The translations under genes were made by a program, and so were the position numbers. A DNA stretch of 54,048 nt from Nitrospirota bacterium. GTDB taxonomy: Bacteria; Nitrospirota; Nitrospiria; 2-01-FULL-66-17. Positions 33,488-42,222 of this stretch are shown here, one piece after another. The first letter of the stretch is position 1. Every line of letters starts with the position of its first letter. A model generated the notes under the pieces. The model saw only the letters and a program-made list of their open reading frames with translations. It did no database searches and was not told the DNA's origin. The stretch is taken from assembly GCA_040757335.1 (NCBI GenBank), contig JBFLXB010000003.1:117899-171946 (forward strand). The letters run 5' to 3'.

Positions 33488-34582
33488 ATGGATTTCCAGG
33501 TTCGTCCCGAGCTGTCCCGCATCGCGCCGTACGTGCCCGGCAAACCCGTCGCGGAGGTCGAGCGCGAGTACGGCGTGACACACGCCGTCAAGCTTGCCTC
33601 CAACGAAAATCCTCTAGGCCCGTCGCCGGCGGCGCTCAAGGCCGCGCAAGAGGTCCTTTCCGGGCTGCACCGGTATCCCGACGGCGCGGGCACCGCGCTG
33701 CGCGAAGCGATCGGGGCGAAGCTGAAGGTCGATCCGGACCAGGTCGTCCTGGGCAACGGCTCGGACGAGGTCGTCGACTTGGTGTGTAAGGTCTTGTTGA
33801 CGCCCGGCGACGAAGCCGTGATGGCCGCGCCGACGTTCGGGATCTACCGGATCGCGGTGCTGGCGCACCAAGGGACTCCGGTCGAGGTGCCGCTGGCCGA
33901 TGGCCGCCATGATCTCGACGCCATGTTGGCGGCCGTGAGCGAGCGCACCAAGCTGTTTTTTGTCTGTAACCCGAACAGCCCGACCGGCAGCGCGCTGTCG
34001 GGCCGGGACGTCACCCGCGCGATCGAACGCTTGCCCGATCACGTGGTGGCGGTGTGCGATCACGCGTATGAAGATTACGCGACGGCTGCAGATTTCCCCT
34101 ACGGCGCGGCCCTCCTGCAACACGGTCGTCCGGTGGTCATCCTGCGCACGTTTTCCAAAATCTACGGTCTTGCGGGGCTGCGGATCGGGTACGGGGTCGG
34201 GCCCGCCGGACTCGTCGCGTGGATGAACCGCGTGCGACTCCCGTTCAACGCGAGCACGGTGGCTCAGGCCGCCGCGATCGCGGCATTGGGCGACGACGCC
34301 CACGTCCGCGCGAGCCGCATGGTCAATGCGGCGGGGAAAACGTATTTGACCCGGGAATGCGGGCGGCTGGGGCTGACGTGGTATCCGAGCGAGTCGAATT
34401 TCCTGTACGTCAACGTGGGCCGCGACGGCCGGCCCGTGTTCGAGCGGCTCTTGCGGGAGGGCGTGATCGTTCGCCATTTCGAGGGGCCGTGGTTACGGAT
34501 CACCATCGGGATGCCGGAGGAGAACACGCGCTGCGTTGCGGCGCTGGAGCGCGTGTTAACTGACGAAGGGGGGAAGGGGTGA
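33488..34582 (+). CDS. hisC: Histidinol-phosphate/aromatic aminotransferase
   Basis: 364 residues, class I/II fold, PLP lysine in RTFSKIYGLAGLRIG. Substrate-side motifs: KLASNENPLGPSP, VCNPNSPTG, CDHAYEDY, and SNFLYVNVG. HisC-type enzymes commonly double as phenylpyruvate or hydroxyphenylpyruvate aminotransferases when placed in aromatic operons, as here between pheA and aroF; a role in the last step of Phe/Tyr synthesis is inferred. ATG 33488 lies eleven bases after the pheA stop; the longer frame overlaps pheA. Confidence 0.9.
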   Translation: MDFQVRPELSRIAPYVPGKPVAEVEREYGVTHAVKLASNENPLGPSPAALKAAQEVLSGLHRYPDGAGTALREAIGAKLKVDPDQVVLGNGSDEVVDLVCKVLLTPGDEAVMAAPTFGIYRIAVLAHQGTPVEVPLADGRHDLDAMLAAVSERTKLFFVCNPNSPTGSALSGRDVTRAIERLPDHVVAVCDHAYEDYATAADFPYGAALLQHGRPVVILRTFSKIYGLAGLRIGYGVGPAGLVAWMNRVRLPFNASTVAQAAAIAALGDDAHVRASRMVNAAGKTYLTRECGRLGLTWYPSESNFLYVNVGRDGRPVFERLLREGVIVRHFEGPWLRITIGMPEENTRCVAALERVLTDEGGKG

Positions 34583-34673
34583 GGGGGAGAGTGGAGAGGA
34601 CAGCCTACGGGCCGAGACTAGTTCGCCGATTCCCCGGTTCTCCGGTTCGTGCATTAAAACGGGAGTCTGAACG

Positions 34674-35690
34674 ATGATCATCGTGCTGAAACCGGAAGCC
34701 ACCCAGGCTGAGATCGATCACATCATGGAGAAGATCCGCGAGCGCGGATTGTCTCCGCACCTCTCGACGGGCCAGGAGCGTCGGGTGATCGGCGTGATCG
34801 GGGACGAGCGCACGATCCAAAACGTGCCGCTTGCGATCTTCCCCGGGGTGGAGAGCGTCACGCCGATCTTGGCGCCGTACAAGCTCGTCAGCCGCGAATT
34901 TCGCAAAGACAACACCGTCGTCACGGTCGGCGACGGGGTGGCGATCGGCGGGCGCTTGGTCCCGGTGATGGCCGGGCCGTGCGCGGTGGAGACCAAGGCG
35001 CAGGTGACGGGCGTGGCCAAGGCCGTCAAAAATTCCGGAGCGCGCGTGTTGCGCGGCGGGGCCTTCAAGCCGCGCACGTCGCCGTACGCGTTTCAGGGGT
35101 TGGCGGAAGAGGGGCTGCAGTATCTCGCTGAAGCGAAAAAAGCCACGGGGTTGCCGATCATCACCGAGGTGGTGGACTCCCGCGACATCGACCTGGTCGC
35201 CCAGTACGCGGACGTTTTGCAGATCGGCGCTCGCAATATGCAAAATTTTCGATTGTTGACCGATATCGGCAAGCAGCGCAAGCCGGTGCTGCTCAAGCGC
35301 GGGATGTCCGCCACCATCAAGGAGTTTCTCTTGTCGGCGGAGTACATCATGGCCGGCGGCAATCACAAGGTGATCCTCTGCGAGCGCGGCATCCGGACGT
35401 TCGAACCGCTGGCCCGCAATACGCTCGACCTGTCGGCCGTGCCCTTGATTCAAAAGCTGTCGCATCTGCCGGTCGTCGTGGACCCGAGCCATGCCACCGG
35501 GCGGTGGGACTTGGTCGCCCCCATGGCCCGGGCCGCGATTGCGGCCGGCGCGGACGGGTTGTTGATCGAAGTCCACGGGAACCCCGAAGAGGCGCTGTGC
35601 GACGGCGAAGAGTCGCTCACTCCACCGAAATTCGCGGCCATGATGGACGAGTTGCGCAAGGTCGCGCAGGCCGTGGGGCGGGAGATCTGA
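34674..35690 (+). CDS. aroF: 3-deoxy-7-phosphoheptulonate (DAHP) synthase, type I-beta with regulatory domain
   Basis: 338 residues catalysing the first committed step of the shikimate pathway. An N-terminal ACT-like ferredoxin-fold domain (residues 1-70, MIIVLKPEATQAEIDHIMEK) precedes the TIM barrel: MAGPCAVET, GGAFKPRTSPYAFQG, LQIGARNMQNF, LLKRGMSATIKEF, and DPSHATG. This two-domain layout is typical of feedback-regulated Thermotoga/Bacillus-type enzymes. ATG 34674 follows GGGAGTC. The preceding 91 bases carry a purine-rich tract. Confidence 0.95.
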   Translation: MIIVLKPEATQAEIDHIMEKIRERGLSPHLSTGQERRVIGVIGDERTIQNVPLAIFPGVESVTPILAPYKLVSREFRKDNTVVTVGDGVAIGGRLVPVMAGPCAVETKAQVTGVAKAVKNSGARVLRGGAFKPRTSPYAFQGLAEEGLQYLAEAKKATGLPIITEVVDSRDIDLVAQYADVLQIGARNMQNFRLLTDIGKQRKPVLLKRGMSATIKEFLLSAEYIMAGGNHKVILCERGIRTFEPLARNTLDLSAVPLIQKLSHLPVVVDPSHATGRWDLVAPMARAAIAAGADGLLIEVHGNPEEALCDGEESLTPPKFAAMMDELRKVAQAVGREI

Positions 35691-35691
35691 C

Positions 35692-36558
35692 ATTCCGCCC
35701 GGCACACCGCTTCGGCGCCTCACGGTCATCGGGATCGGCCTGGTCGGTGGGTCCGTCGCGTGGGGCGCCAAACAGCGGCGTCTGGCCGAAGAAGTGGTCG
35801 GCGTTGACCCGGATCGCCCCGCGGCGCTCCAAGCCGTGGCGCGAGGAATCGTCGATCGCACGGCGGCGTTGGCCGACGGCGTCGCTCGCGCGGACGTGGT
35901 CGTGTTGGCGGTGCCGATCGCGCAGATCGAGGCGGTCGCGCGCGAGGCGGCCCCGCTGATCAAGGGCACGGCCGCCGTGGTCACCGACGTGGGCAGTGTG
36001 AAGGCGCCGGTGGTGGCGCGCGTGGAACCGTTGTTCGAGCGGTTCGTGGGCGGCCATCCCATGGCGGGGAGCGAACGGTCGGGGGTGGCTGCCGCGTCCG
36101 CGACGTTGTTCGAGGGCGCGCCCTGCGTGCTCACGCCGACCTCGCGCACCGATCCCGGAGCGCTCGATGTGGTCGAGCGGTTGTGGCAGGGACTGGGGGC
36201 CGCGGTGGTGAGGGTGGATCCCGGAGTTCACGACGAACTGGTTGCCGCCGTGAGCCACCTGCCGCACCTGGTGGCGGCATCACTGGTCAACACCGCGGCA
36301 GGCGCGGGAGGCGGACGCGCGCTGAGCGTCGCCGCGGCCGGGTTTCGCGATACGACCAGGGTTGCGGGCGGCTCGCCCGCGCTCTGGCGGGACATCTGTT
36401 TGATGAATCAGGGACCGGTGCTCAAGATGTTGGCAGACTACAGCGACGAGCTCAACCGCCTGCGGGCCTTGATTGCCGGCGGAGACGGACAGGGCTTGTT
36501 CGAAGCTTTGAAAAAGGCCCAGCGGACCCGCGAGCGGATGACCGAGGGCGAGCCGTGA
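35692..36558 (+). CDS. tyrA: Prephenate dehydrogenase, apparent ATT start
   Basis: Oxidative decarboxylation of prephenate for tyrosine synthesis. The frame is open from 35644 but has no ATG, GTG or TTG before GTG 35794, and that start would delete the NAD-binding motif TVIGIGLVGGS. I therefore place the start at ATT 35692: it follows GGGAG by seven bases, lies one base after the aroF stop and gives 288 residues with the Rossmann motif at 14-21, normal for the family. Other motifs: VTDVGSVKAPV, GGHPMAGSERSG, and the C-terminal SHLPHLVAA and FRDTTRVAGGS. Stop overlaps the aroA GTG. Family certain, start codon inferred. Confidence 0.88.
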   Translation: MPPGTPLRRLTVIGIGLVGGSVAWGAKQRRLAEEVVGVDPDRPAALQAVARGIVDRTAALADGVARADVVVLAVPIAQIEAVAREAAPLIKGTAAVVTDVGSVKAPVVARVEPLFERFVGGHPMAGSERSGVAAASATLFEGAPCVLTPTSRTDPGALDVVERLWQGLGAAVVRVDPGVHDELVAAVSHLPHLVAASLVNTAAGAGGGRALSVAAAGFRDTTRVAGGSPALWRDICLMNQGPVLKMLADYSDELNRLRALIAGGDGQGLFEALKKAQRTRERMTEGEP

Positions 36559-37859
36559 AGGCGGTGGTGATCGAACCCGGCCGGCCGCTGCAAGGGCGGG
36601 TGGAGGTACCGGGCGACAAGTCGATCACGCATCGGGCGATCATGTTGGGAGGCCTGGCCCGCGGGGAGACCCTGGTCCGCGGCTACCTACCGGCGGACGA
36701 TTGCCTCCGTACCGTGGCGGCGATACGCGCCCTGGGCCGAACGATCGAGGACCTGGAATCCAGCAATCGCCCCACCCTTCGCATAGCCGGGTGCGCTTCG
36801 GGATCATCAATACTCCGGGAGCCCGCGGACGTGATCGATTGCGGGAACTCCGGCACGAGCCTGCGGTTGCTCACCGGCTTGGTCGCGGGGTTTCCGATGT
36901 GTACGGTGTTGACGGGCGACGCCTCGCTTCGTCGGCGGCCGATGGGGCGCGTGGTGGAACCGCTTCGCGCCATGGGCGCACACATCGTGGGGCGCGACGA
37001 GGGCCGGCTGGCGCCGCTGACTGTGGTGGGCCAACGGCTCAAAGGCCTCGACGTTCGTCTGCCGGTGGCAAGCGCGCAGGTCAAGTCCGCGGTGTTGCTG
37101 GCGGGCCTGGCGGCCGAAGGACGGACCGCCGTGACGGAGCCCGCGCCCTCGCGCGATCACACCGAACGGATGCTGCGCACGTTCGGCGTCCCGCTGCGAG
37201 TGGAAGGCGCAACCGTGTCCCTCGACGGACCCGCGGGCTTGTCGGCCGCGGAGATCGAGGTGCCGGGGGACATATCGTCCGCGGCGTTTCTGATCGCGGG
37301 CGCCTTGCTCCAACCCAAGTCGGACCTCATGATCGAGCGCGTGGGGGTCAATCCCACCCGCACCGGATTTCTGGATGTCCTGAAGCGCATGGGGGCGTCG
37401 GTGGCGATCGAAGGGGTTCGCGAGGTATCCGGCGAGCCGATCGGCACGCTGACCGTCCGCGCATCCGCACTACGGGGGACGACCGTTCGAGGCGATCTCG
37501 TCCCGCGGACGATCGATGAGTTCCCGGTTCTGTGCGTGTTGGCGGCTTTCGCGCGGGGCGAGACCATCATCGAGGACGCGGGCGAGCTGCGTGTCAAAGA
37601 GAGCGACCGGATTCACGTGATGGCGGAAGAACTCGGCAAACTCGGGATCAAGGTGGAGGAGCGACCGGCCGGCATGCGGATCGAGGGGCCGCAGCGCGCG
37701 ACCGGGGCGCGATGCTCCAGCCACGGGGACCACCGGGTGGCGATGGCGCTGGCCGTGGCGGCGCTGCGCGCCTCGGGGCCGACCACGATCGACGATGTCG
37801 AGTGCGTGGGCACCTCGTTTCCGGGATTCTTCGAGCTGCTCGATCGGGTTCGCCGATGA
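36555..37859 (+). CDS. aroA: 3-phosphoshikimate 1-carboxyvinyltransferase (EPSP synthase)
   Basis: 434 residues. VPGDKSITHRAIM and DCGNSGTSLRLL are the shikimate-3-phosphate contact loops; PMGRVVEPLRAMGA, DEFPVLCVLAAFARG and RVKESDRI complete the signature set. Start GTG 36555 overlaps the tyrA stop (GTGA), and the aroA stop overlaps cmk (ATGA). The residue pattern GNSGTSLR with Gly after the first Asn fits class II-like EPSP synthases. Confidence 0.95.
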   Translation: MKAVVIEPGRPLQGRVEVPGDKSITHRAIMLGGLARGETLVRGYLPADDCLRTVAAIRALGRTIEDLESSNRPTLRIAGCASGSSILREPADVIDCGNSGTSLRLLTGLVAGFPMCTVLTGDASLRRRPMGRVVEPLRAMGAHIVGRDEGRLAPLTVVGQRLKGLDVRLPVASAQVKSAVLLAGLAAEGRTAVTEPAPSRDHTERMLRTFGVPLRVEGATVSLDGPAGLSAAEIEVPGDISSAAFLIAGALLQPKSDLMIERVGVNPTRTGFLDVLKRMGASVAIEGVREVSGEPIGTLTVRASALRGTTVRGDLVPRTIDEFPVLCVLAAFARGETIIEDAGELRVKESDRIHVMAEELGKLGIKVEERPAGMRIEGPQRATGARCSSHGDHRVAMALAVAALRASGPTTIDDVECVGTSFPGFFELLDRVRR

Positions 37860-38545
37860 CGTCCCGGGAGCTCATTGTGGCCATTGACGGTCCCTCGGCC
37901 GCGGGCAAAAGCACGGCCGGCACGCGCGTGGCCAAACGTCTGGGCTACTTGTACGTCGAGAGCGGCGCGTTTTACCGCGCGCTCGCGTGGAAGGTCCGCG
38001 AGTGCCGGGTCGACCCCGCGGACAACGAGGCGCTGAGACTGTTGGGAGAAACCACGGCGATCGAGGTGGTGCGGCGTCCGGAAGGCGTGCGGATCCTGGT
38101 GGATCAGAACGACGTGACCGATCAACTCCGGACGCCGGAGATGAGCCGAATCGCGGCCCAGATCGCGTCCAATCCCATCGTACGCGACCCCATGCTGAAG
38201 GTGCAGCGCGCAATGGCCAAAGACGGGGGCGTGGTCATGGAGGGGCGGGACATCGGCACCGTCGTGTTCCCGGAGGCCGACGTCAAATTTTACCTCGATG
38301 CGGACACCGCGGTGCGGGGAGAGCGGCGATACAAAGAGCTTCGCGTGAAGGGCTTGGACGTGGATTTGAAGACCACGATCGACGAAATCGTGGCTCGGGA
38401 CCGCAAGGACATGACCCGCGCAGTGGCCCCGTTGCGCAAAGCCCACGACGCGATTGCCATCGATTCCACAGGCTTGACCTTGGATGAGGTGGTGGATACA
38501 ATGGTGGCGGCCGTCGAACGCCGACGAACCGCGATCTCGCGGTAG
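37856..38545 (+). CDS. cmk: Cytidylate kinase
   Basis: 229 residues, phosphorylates CMP/dCMP. P-loop DGPSAAGKSTAGTRVA; the CMP-binding DIGTVVFP and MEGRDIG; lid region VRGERRYKELR. It begins in the aroA stop (ATGA). cmk upstream of rpsA is a broadly conserved bacterial order. Confidence 0.95.
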   Translation: MTSRELIVAIDGPSAAGKSTAGTRVAKRLGYLYVESGAFYRALAWKVRECRVDPADNEALRLLGETTAIEVVRRPEGVRILVDQNDVTDQLRTPEMSRIAAQIASNPIVRDPMLKVQRAMAKDGGVVMEGRDIGTVVFPEADVKFYLDADTAVRGERRYKELRVKGLDVDLKTTIDEIVARDRKDMTRAVAPLRKAHDAIAIDSTGLTLDEVVDTMVAAVERRRTAISR

Positions 38546-38547
38546 TC

Positions 38548-39216
38548 GTGCTGTACGAGGTCGCGCACCCGTTGGTGTGGTGGGTCGCGCGGTGGTGCTG
38601 TTCGCTGGAGGTCGTGGGCCGCGATCGGGTGCCGGCCGACGGCGGGGTCATCGTCGCCGCCAATCACGTCAGCTACCTCGACATTCCTATTGTGGGATGT
38701 TCGCTCGCCAGACGGGCGGATTTTCTGGCGAAGGCCGAGCTGTTCACACACCCCGTGGTGGGATGGTTCTTCAAACGTCTCGGCGGGGTCCCGATACGAC
38801 GCGAGGGGGTCGACCGCAACGCGTTGGCCGAGGTCGAGCGCCGTTTGGCGGCCGGGCACCTGGTGGTCATGTACCCGGAAGGCACCCGCAGTCCGGACGA
38901 GCGGCTGCGCGAGCCCAAACCCGGCGTTGGAATGTTGGCGGTCCGTACCGGGGTCCCGGTGGTCCCGGCCTACGTCGCGGGGACGGGCGAGGCCTGGCCG
39001 GCCGGCGCGCGATGGTTGCGGTCGCGGCCGATCACCGTGGTGTTCGGTGAGCCGATGCAATGGCGGCGCACCGAGTCGACGAGCAGTGATGAGACGAAGG
39101 CCACACAGCGGTATCAACAGGTCAGTCAGGAGATCATGGACCGGATTGCGGAGCTTCAACGCGAGGCGCACGCACGGCGCCTACGGCTGCTGAACGCGTC
39201 AACGGTCGCGCGTTGA
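38548..39216 (+). CDS. plsC: 1-acyl-sn-glycerol-3-phosphate acyltransferase
   Basis: 222 residues of the PlsC/LPLAT family, transferring an acyl chain to lysophosphatidate at the inner membrane. HX4D motif NHVSYLD, motif II GGVPIRRE, motif III YPEGTRS, motif IV VVPAYVAG. A hydrophobic N-terminus (HPLVWWVARWCCSLEVV) fits membrane attachment. GTG 38548 is two bases after the cmk stop. Intercalation of plsC between cmk and rpsA is seen in several phyla. Confidence 0.93.
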   Translation: MLYEVAHPLVWWVARWCCSLEVVGRDRVPADGGVIVAANHVSYLDIPIVGCSLARRADFLAKAELFTHPVVGWFFKRLGGVPIRREGVDRNALAEVERRLAAGHLVVMYPEGTRSPDERLREPKPGVGMLAVRTGVPVVPAYVAGTGEAWPAGARWLRSRPITVVFGEPMQWRRTESTSSDETKATQRYQQVSQEIMDRIAELQREAHARRLRLLNASTVAR

Positions 39217-39262
39217 TTCACATTCACCCTTCACCTGGTAGTTGATGAGAGGACGTACGAGT

Positions 39263-40930
39263 ATGGCGAGCACGCAGTCGGAAGCCGGGGTGGCCGCCCG
39301 GAAGCCCTTCCAAAAAGGCACCGAGATGACCGAAATCGAACTGATGTATGCCGAGACCTTCAAGCAACTGGAGGAAGGCAGCATCGTGGAAGGCAGCGTC
39401 GTGGCCGTCCAGCCCGAGGGCGTGGTCGTCGATGTGGGCTACAAGTCCGAGGGCATCGTGCCTCGTGAGGAGTTCATTCCGGAGGAACTCAGCGCACTCA
39501 AAGTCGGCGATCGCTTCCTCGTGTATCTCGAAGAGCGGGAGGACGCCGACGGGAACATGATCCTCTCCAAGGAAAAAGCCGACCGCATGAAGATCTGGGG
39601 CGACCTCGAACGGATCTTCGAGAAGGGGGAGGTCATCGAGGGCAAGGTCCTCAACAAGATCAAGGGCGGCATGATGGTCGACATTGGGATCAAGGCGTTC
39701 CTGCCCGGTTCGCAGATCGACCTGCGCCCGGTGCGTGACCTCGACAGCCTGGTCGGCAAGACCTTCCAGATGAAGATCATCAAGATGAATCACCGGCGCA
39801 GCAACGTGGTGGTGTCGCGCCGCGTGGTGTTGGAGGAGACTCGCGATCGGCGCAAGCAGCAGGCCATGGCGACCCTGCAGGAGGGGCAGGTCATCGACGG
39901 GCAGGTCAAGAATATCACGGACTACGGCGCGTTCATCGATCTCGGCGGGATCGACGGCCTGCTGCACATTACCGACATGTCCTGGGGCCGCGTGGCGCAC
40001 CCCTCCGAGATGTTCATGGTGGGCGACCGCGTGAAGGTCATGATTCTCAAATACGATCGTGAGACCGGGCGCATCTCGCTGGGCGTCAAGCAGCTCAAAC
40101 CGGATCCCTGGATTCAGGTGGAGGACAAGTTCCCGGTCGGTTCACGCGTGCGGGGCAAGGTGGTGAGCCTCGTGGATTACGGCGCGTTCGTGGAGCTGGA
40201 GCCGGGCGTGGAAGGGTTGGTGCACATCTCGGAGATGACGTGGTCGCACGAGATCAAGCACCCCTCGAAGATCGTCTCAGTGGGCGATCAGGTCGAGGCG
40301 CAGGTGCTGAACGTCGATCGCAAGAGCCGGAAGATCTCGCTGGGCATGAAGCAGGTGGTCGCCAATCCATGGATCATCGTCGAAACCAAGTACCCGGTGG
40401 GGTCCGTCATCGAAGGCAAGGTCAAGAGCCTGACCGAGTTCGGCGTCTTCGTGGGGTTGGATGAAGGCATCGACGGATTGATCCACGTTTCGGACTTGTC
40501 ATGGACCAAACGCGTGGTGCACCCCTCGGATCTCTTCAAAAAGGGCCAGATGGTGAAGGCGGTGGTGCTCCGGGTGGACAAAGACAAGGAGCGCCTGTCC
40601 CTCGGCTACAAACAGCTCACGCCGGACCCTTGGGAGAAGGAGATCCCCCAACGTTATCAGGTGGGCCAGGACGTCACCGGCAAGGTCGTCAAGATCGCCG
40701 ACTTCGGCGTGTTCCTGGAGTTTGAAGACGGGGTGGAGGGGCTCATCCACGTGAGTGAAATGAACCTCGAAGGCCAGCGGATCGAAGAACGCTACAAGGT
40801 CGGCGATGAGGTCACCGCCCGCGTGATCAGGATCGACCCCACCGAGCGGAAGATCGCCCTCAGTATCCGCGAACACGTGGGCGATTGGGGGCTCTCCGAG
40901 GGCGAGGGGCGCGCGCCCAAGCGCCGGTAG
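39263..40930 (+). CDS. rpsA: 30S ribosomal protein S1
   Basis: 555 residues with six S1/OB-fold repeats, each carrying a GxVxxxxxxGxFV-type core: VEGSVVAVQPEGVVVDVGYK, IEGKVLNKIKGGMMVDIGIK, IDGQVKNITDYGAFIDLGGI, VRGKVVSLVDYGAFVELEPG, IEGKVKSLTEFGVFVGLDEG, and VTGKVVKIADFGVFLEFEDG. It binds mRNA on the small subunit. ATG 39263 has GAGAGGA eight bases upstream; two in-frame starts a few codons earlier (39242, 39245) cannot be ruled out. Directly followed by a palindromic element. Confidence 0.95.
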   Translation: MASTQSEAGVAARKPFQKGTEMTEIELMYAETFKQLEEGSIVEGSVVAVQPEGVVVDVGYKSEGIVPREEFIPEELSALKVGDRFLVYLEEREDADGNMILSKEKADRMKIWGDLERIFEKGEVIEGKVLNKIKGGMMVDIGIKAFLPGSQIDLRPVRDLDSLVGKTFQMKIIKMNHRRSNVVVSRRVVLEETRDRRKQQAMATLQEGQVIDGQVKNITDYGAFIDLGGIDGLLHITDMSWGRVAHPSEMFMVGDRVKVMILKYDRETGRISLGVKQLKPDPWIQVEDKFPVGSRVRGKVVSLVDYGAFVELEPGVEGLVHISEMTWSHEIKHPSKIVSVGDQVEAQVLNVDRKSRKISLGMKQVVANPWIIVETKYPVGSVIEGKVKSLTEFGVFVGLDEGIDGLIHVSDLSWTKRVVHPSDLFKKGQMVKAVVLRVDKDKERLSLGYKQLTPDPWEKEIPQRYQVGQDVTGKVVKIADFGVFLEFEDGVEGLIHVSEMNLEGQRIEERYKVGDEVTARVIRIDPTERKIALSIREHVGDWGLSEGEGRAPKRR

Positions 40931-40932
40931 GG

Positions 40933-41114
40933 AGGCTGTTCATGAAGGACCATCTGCGGCGTTGCCGCTGCGCATCCGGTGCTCACGTCGCGGTAGGGGC
41001 GTATTGCAATACGCCCCTACCGGTGCGGTTCTCGCTCCGCCTTGCGACCCACCTTCAAGAAATGAAATGTCGGAAGTCCCCGAAGGGGGCATCTGGCCCG
41101 TTCCTGAACAGCCT
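40933..41114. repeat. Dispersed palindromic element, copy 2 (nested palindrome inside)
   Basis: 182 bp with perfect 10-bp inverted ends (AGGCTGTTCA at 40933-40942, TGAACAGCCT at 41105-41114). The left arm has CATCTGCGGCGTTGCCGCTG, identical to copy 1; the right arm ends GGGGGCATCTGGCCCGTTCC. A 28-bp perfect palindrome is embedded at 40993-41020. It occupies most of the gap between rpsA and sppA, starting three bases after the rpsA stop. Confidence 0.82.
40993..41020. repeat. 28-bp perfect palindrome, copy A
   Basis: GTAGGGGCGTATTG followed at once by its exact reverse complement. The same 28 bases occur at 42116-42143. Located inside palindromic element 2. Confidence 0.95.
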
Positions 41115-41158
41115 GACACGATTCACTCATCGGGCAGGGTTGTAGCGCAAACCTTTTC

Positions 41159-42043
41159 ATGGCGCGACGTCCACTCCTTACCGGAGTTCTCGTTTTCCTG
41201 GTCCTGGCGGTCGCGTTTTTTCTCGGGACCTATCTCACCGCGCTGTTGATCGAAGGGCCGCCGTCGGACTCCAACCAGATCGCGCTCGTTCGGATCGAGG
41301 GCGTCATCTTAGACGCCGACGAACCGGTTGAGCAGCTCCGGACCTTTGCGGAGAACGAGGCGATTCGAGCGATCCTGATTCGCATCGACAGCCCGGGCGG
41401 AGCCGTGGTCCCCTCGCAGGAAATCTACGACGAAGTGCGAAAGATCCGCGCCGAGGGCCGGCAGAAGATCGTCGTGTCGATGGGGGCGGTTGCCGCGTCC
41501 GGAGGGTACTACATCGCGAGCGCTTCGGACCGCATCATCGCCAATCCCGGCACGTTGACCGGGAGCATCGGCGTAATTCTGGAGATGCCGAACTTCGAAG
41601 GGCTCATGAAGAAAATCGGGGTGGAGAGCACCGTCATCAAGAGCGGCGCGCACAAGGACTTGATCTCCCCGTTCCGCAAGCTGGGCGAGGCGGAGCGCGA
41701 GATCCTGCAGCGCGTGATGGACGACGTTCATGATCAGTTCATTCAGGCCGTGGCCGACGGTCGTGGGCTGGAGAAAAACACGGTGGCGGCCATCGCGGAC
41801 GGGCAGGTGTTTACGGGACGGCAGGCCAAGGAGAAGGGGCTGATCGATGAGATCGGCAGCTTCGAAGACGCGATCCAACTGACCGGACACTTGGCCGGCA
41901 TCATCGGACGGCCGGTGGTGGTGGAGCCCAAGCGTCGGTTCTCACTGACCGATTTGATCAGCACGATCTTTCGCGGCCGGATCGGGGCCCTCGTGGATCC
42001 CGTCCCTGCCATCCGCCTCAATTATTTGTGGACGTGGGGATAG
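41159..42043 (+). CDS. sppA: Signal peptide peptidase SppA, 36-kDa type
   Basis: 294 residues: one N-terminal helix (LLTGVLVFLVLAVAFFLGTY), then the S49 serine peptidase domain. The catalytic serine lies in AVAASGGYYIASASD and the catalytic lysine in IKSGAHKDLISPFR. It degrades cleaved signal peptides in the membrane. No ribosome site precedes ATG 41159, the gap being filled by a palindromic element; transcription from rpsA would have to pass that element. A second, oppositely oriented element follows the gene. Confidence 0.93.
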   Translation: MARRPLLTGVLVFLVLAVAFFLGTYLTALLIEGPPSDSNQIALVRIEGVILDADEPVEQLRTFAENEAIRAILIRIDSPGGAVVPSQEIYDEVRKIRAEGRQKIVVSMGAVAASGGYYIASASDRIIANPGTLTGSIGVILEMPNFEGLMKKIGVESTVIKSGAHKDLISPFRKLGEAEREILQRVMDDVHDQFIQAVADGRGLEKNTVAAIADGQVFTGRQAKEKGLIDEIGSFEDAIQLTGHLAGIIGRPVVVEPKRRFSLTDLISTIFRGRIGALVDPVPAIRLNYLWTWG

Positions 42044-42068
42044 AAAACCCCTTTGAGCAATGAGTTGA

Positions 42069-42202
42069 GCCCGTTCAGGAGGGGCCAGATGCAAGGCGTC
42101 GTGAGCACCGGAGCCGTAGGGGCGTATTGCAATACGCCCCTACCAAGACGTGAGCACCGGAAGCGCAGCGGCAACGCCGCAGATGGCCCCTCCTGGACGG
42201 GC
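42069..42202. repeat. Dispersed palindromic element, copy 3 (inverted relative to copy 2)
   Basis: 134 bp. Left end GCCCGTTCAGGAGGGGCCA matches the reverse complement of the right end (GCCCGTCCAGGAGGGGCCA) at 18 of 19 bases. The box GCAGCGGCAACGCCGCAGATG-like sequence near 42165-42185 is the reverse complement of the shared arm of copies 1 and 2, so this copy lies in the opposite direction. It carries a second 28-bp palindrome. Copies 2 and 3 thus bracket sppA. Confidence 0.82.
42116..42143. repeat. 28-bp perfect palindrome, copy B
   Basis: Identical to the palindrome at 40993-41020 and located inside palindromic element 3. Confidence 0.95.
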
Positions 42203-42222
42203 GCCTAGCCGGGAGCGCGATG

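Noticed and set aside
35794-36558. tyrA starting at GTG 35794
   Set aside because: This would lack the GIGLVGGS NAD site and lie far from any ribosome site; ATT 35692 explains the full-length protein.
40993-42143. CRISPR array based on the repeated 28-bp palindrome
   Set aside because: Only two copies 1.1 kb apart, no spacers of regular length and no cas gene.
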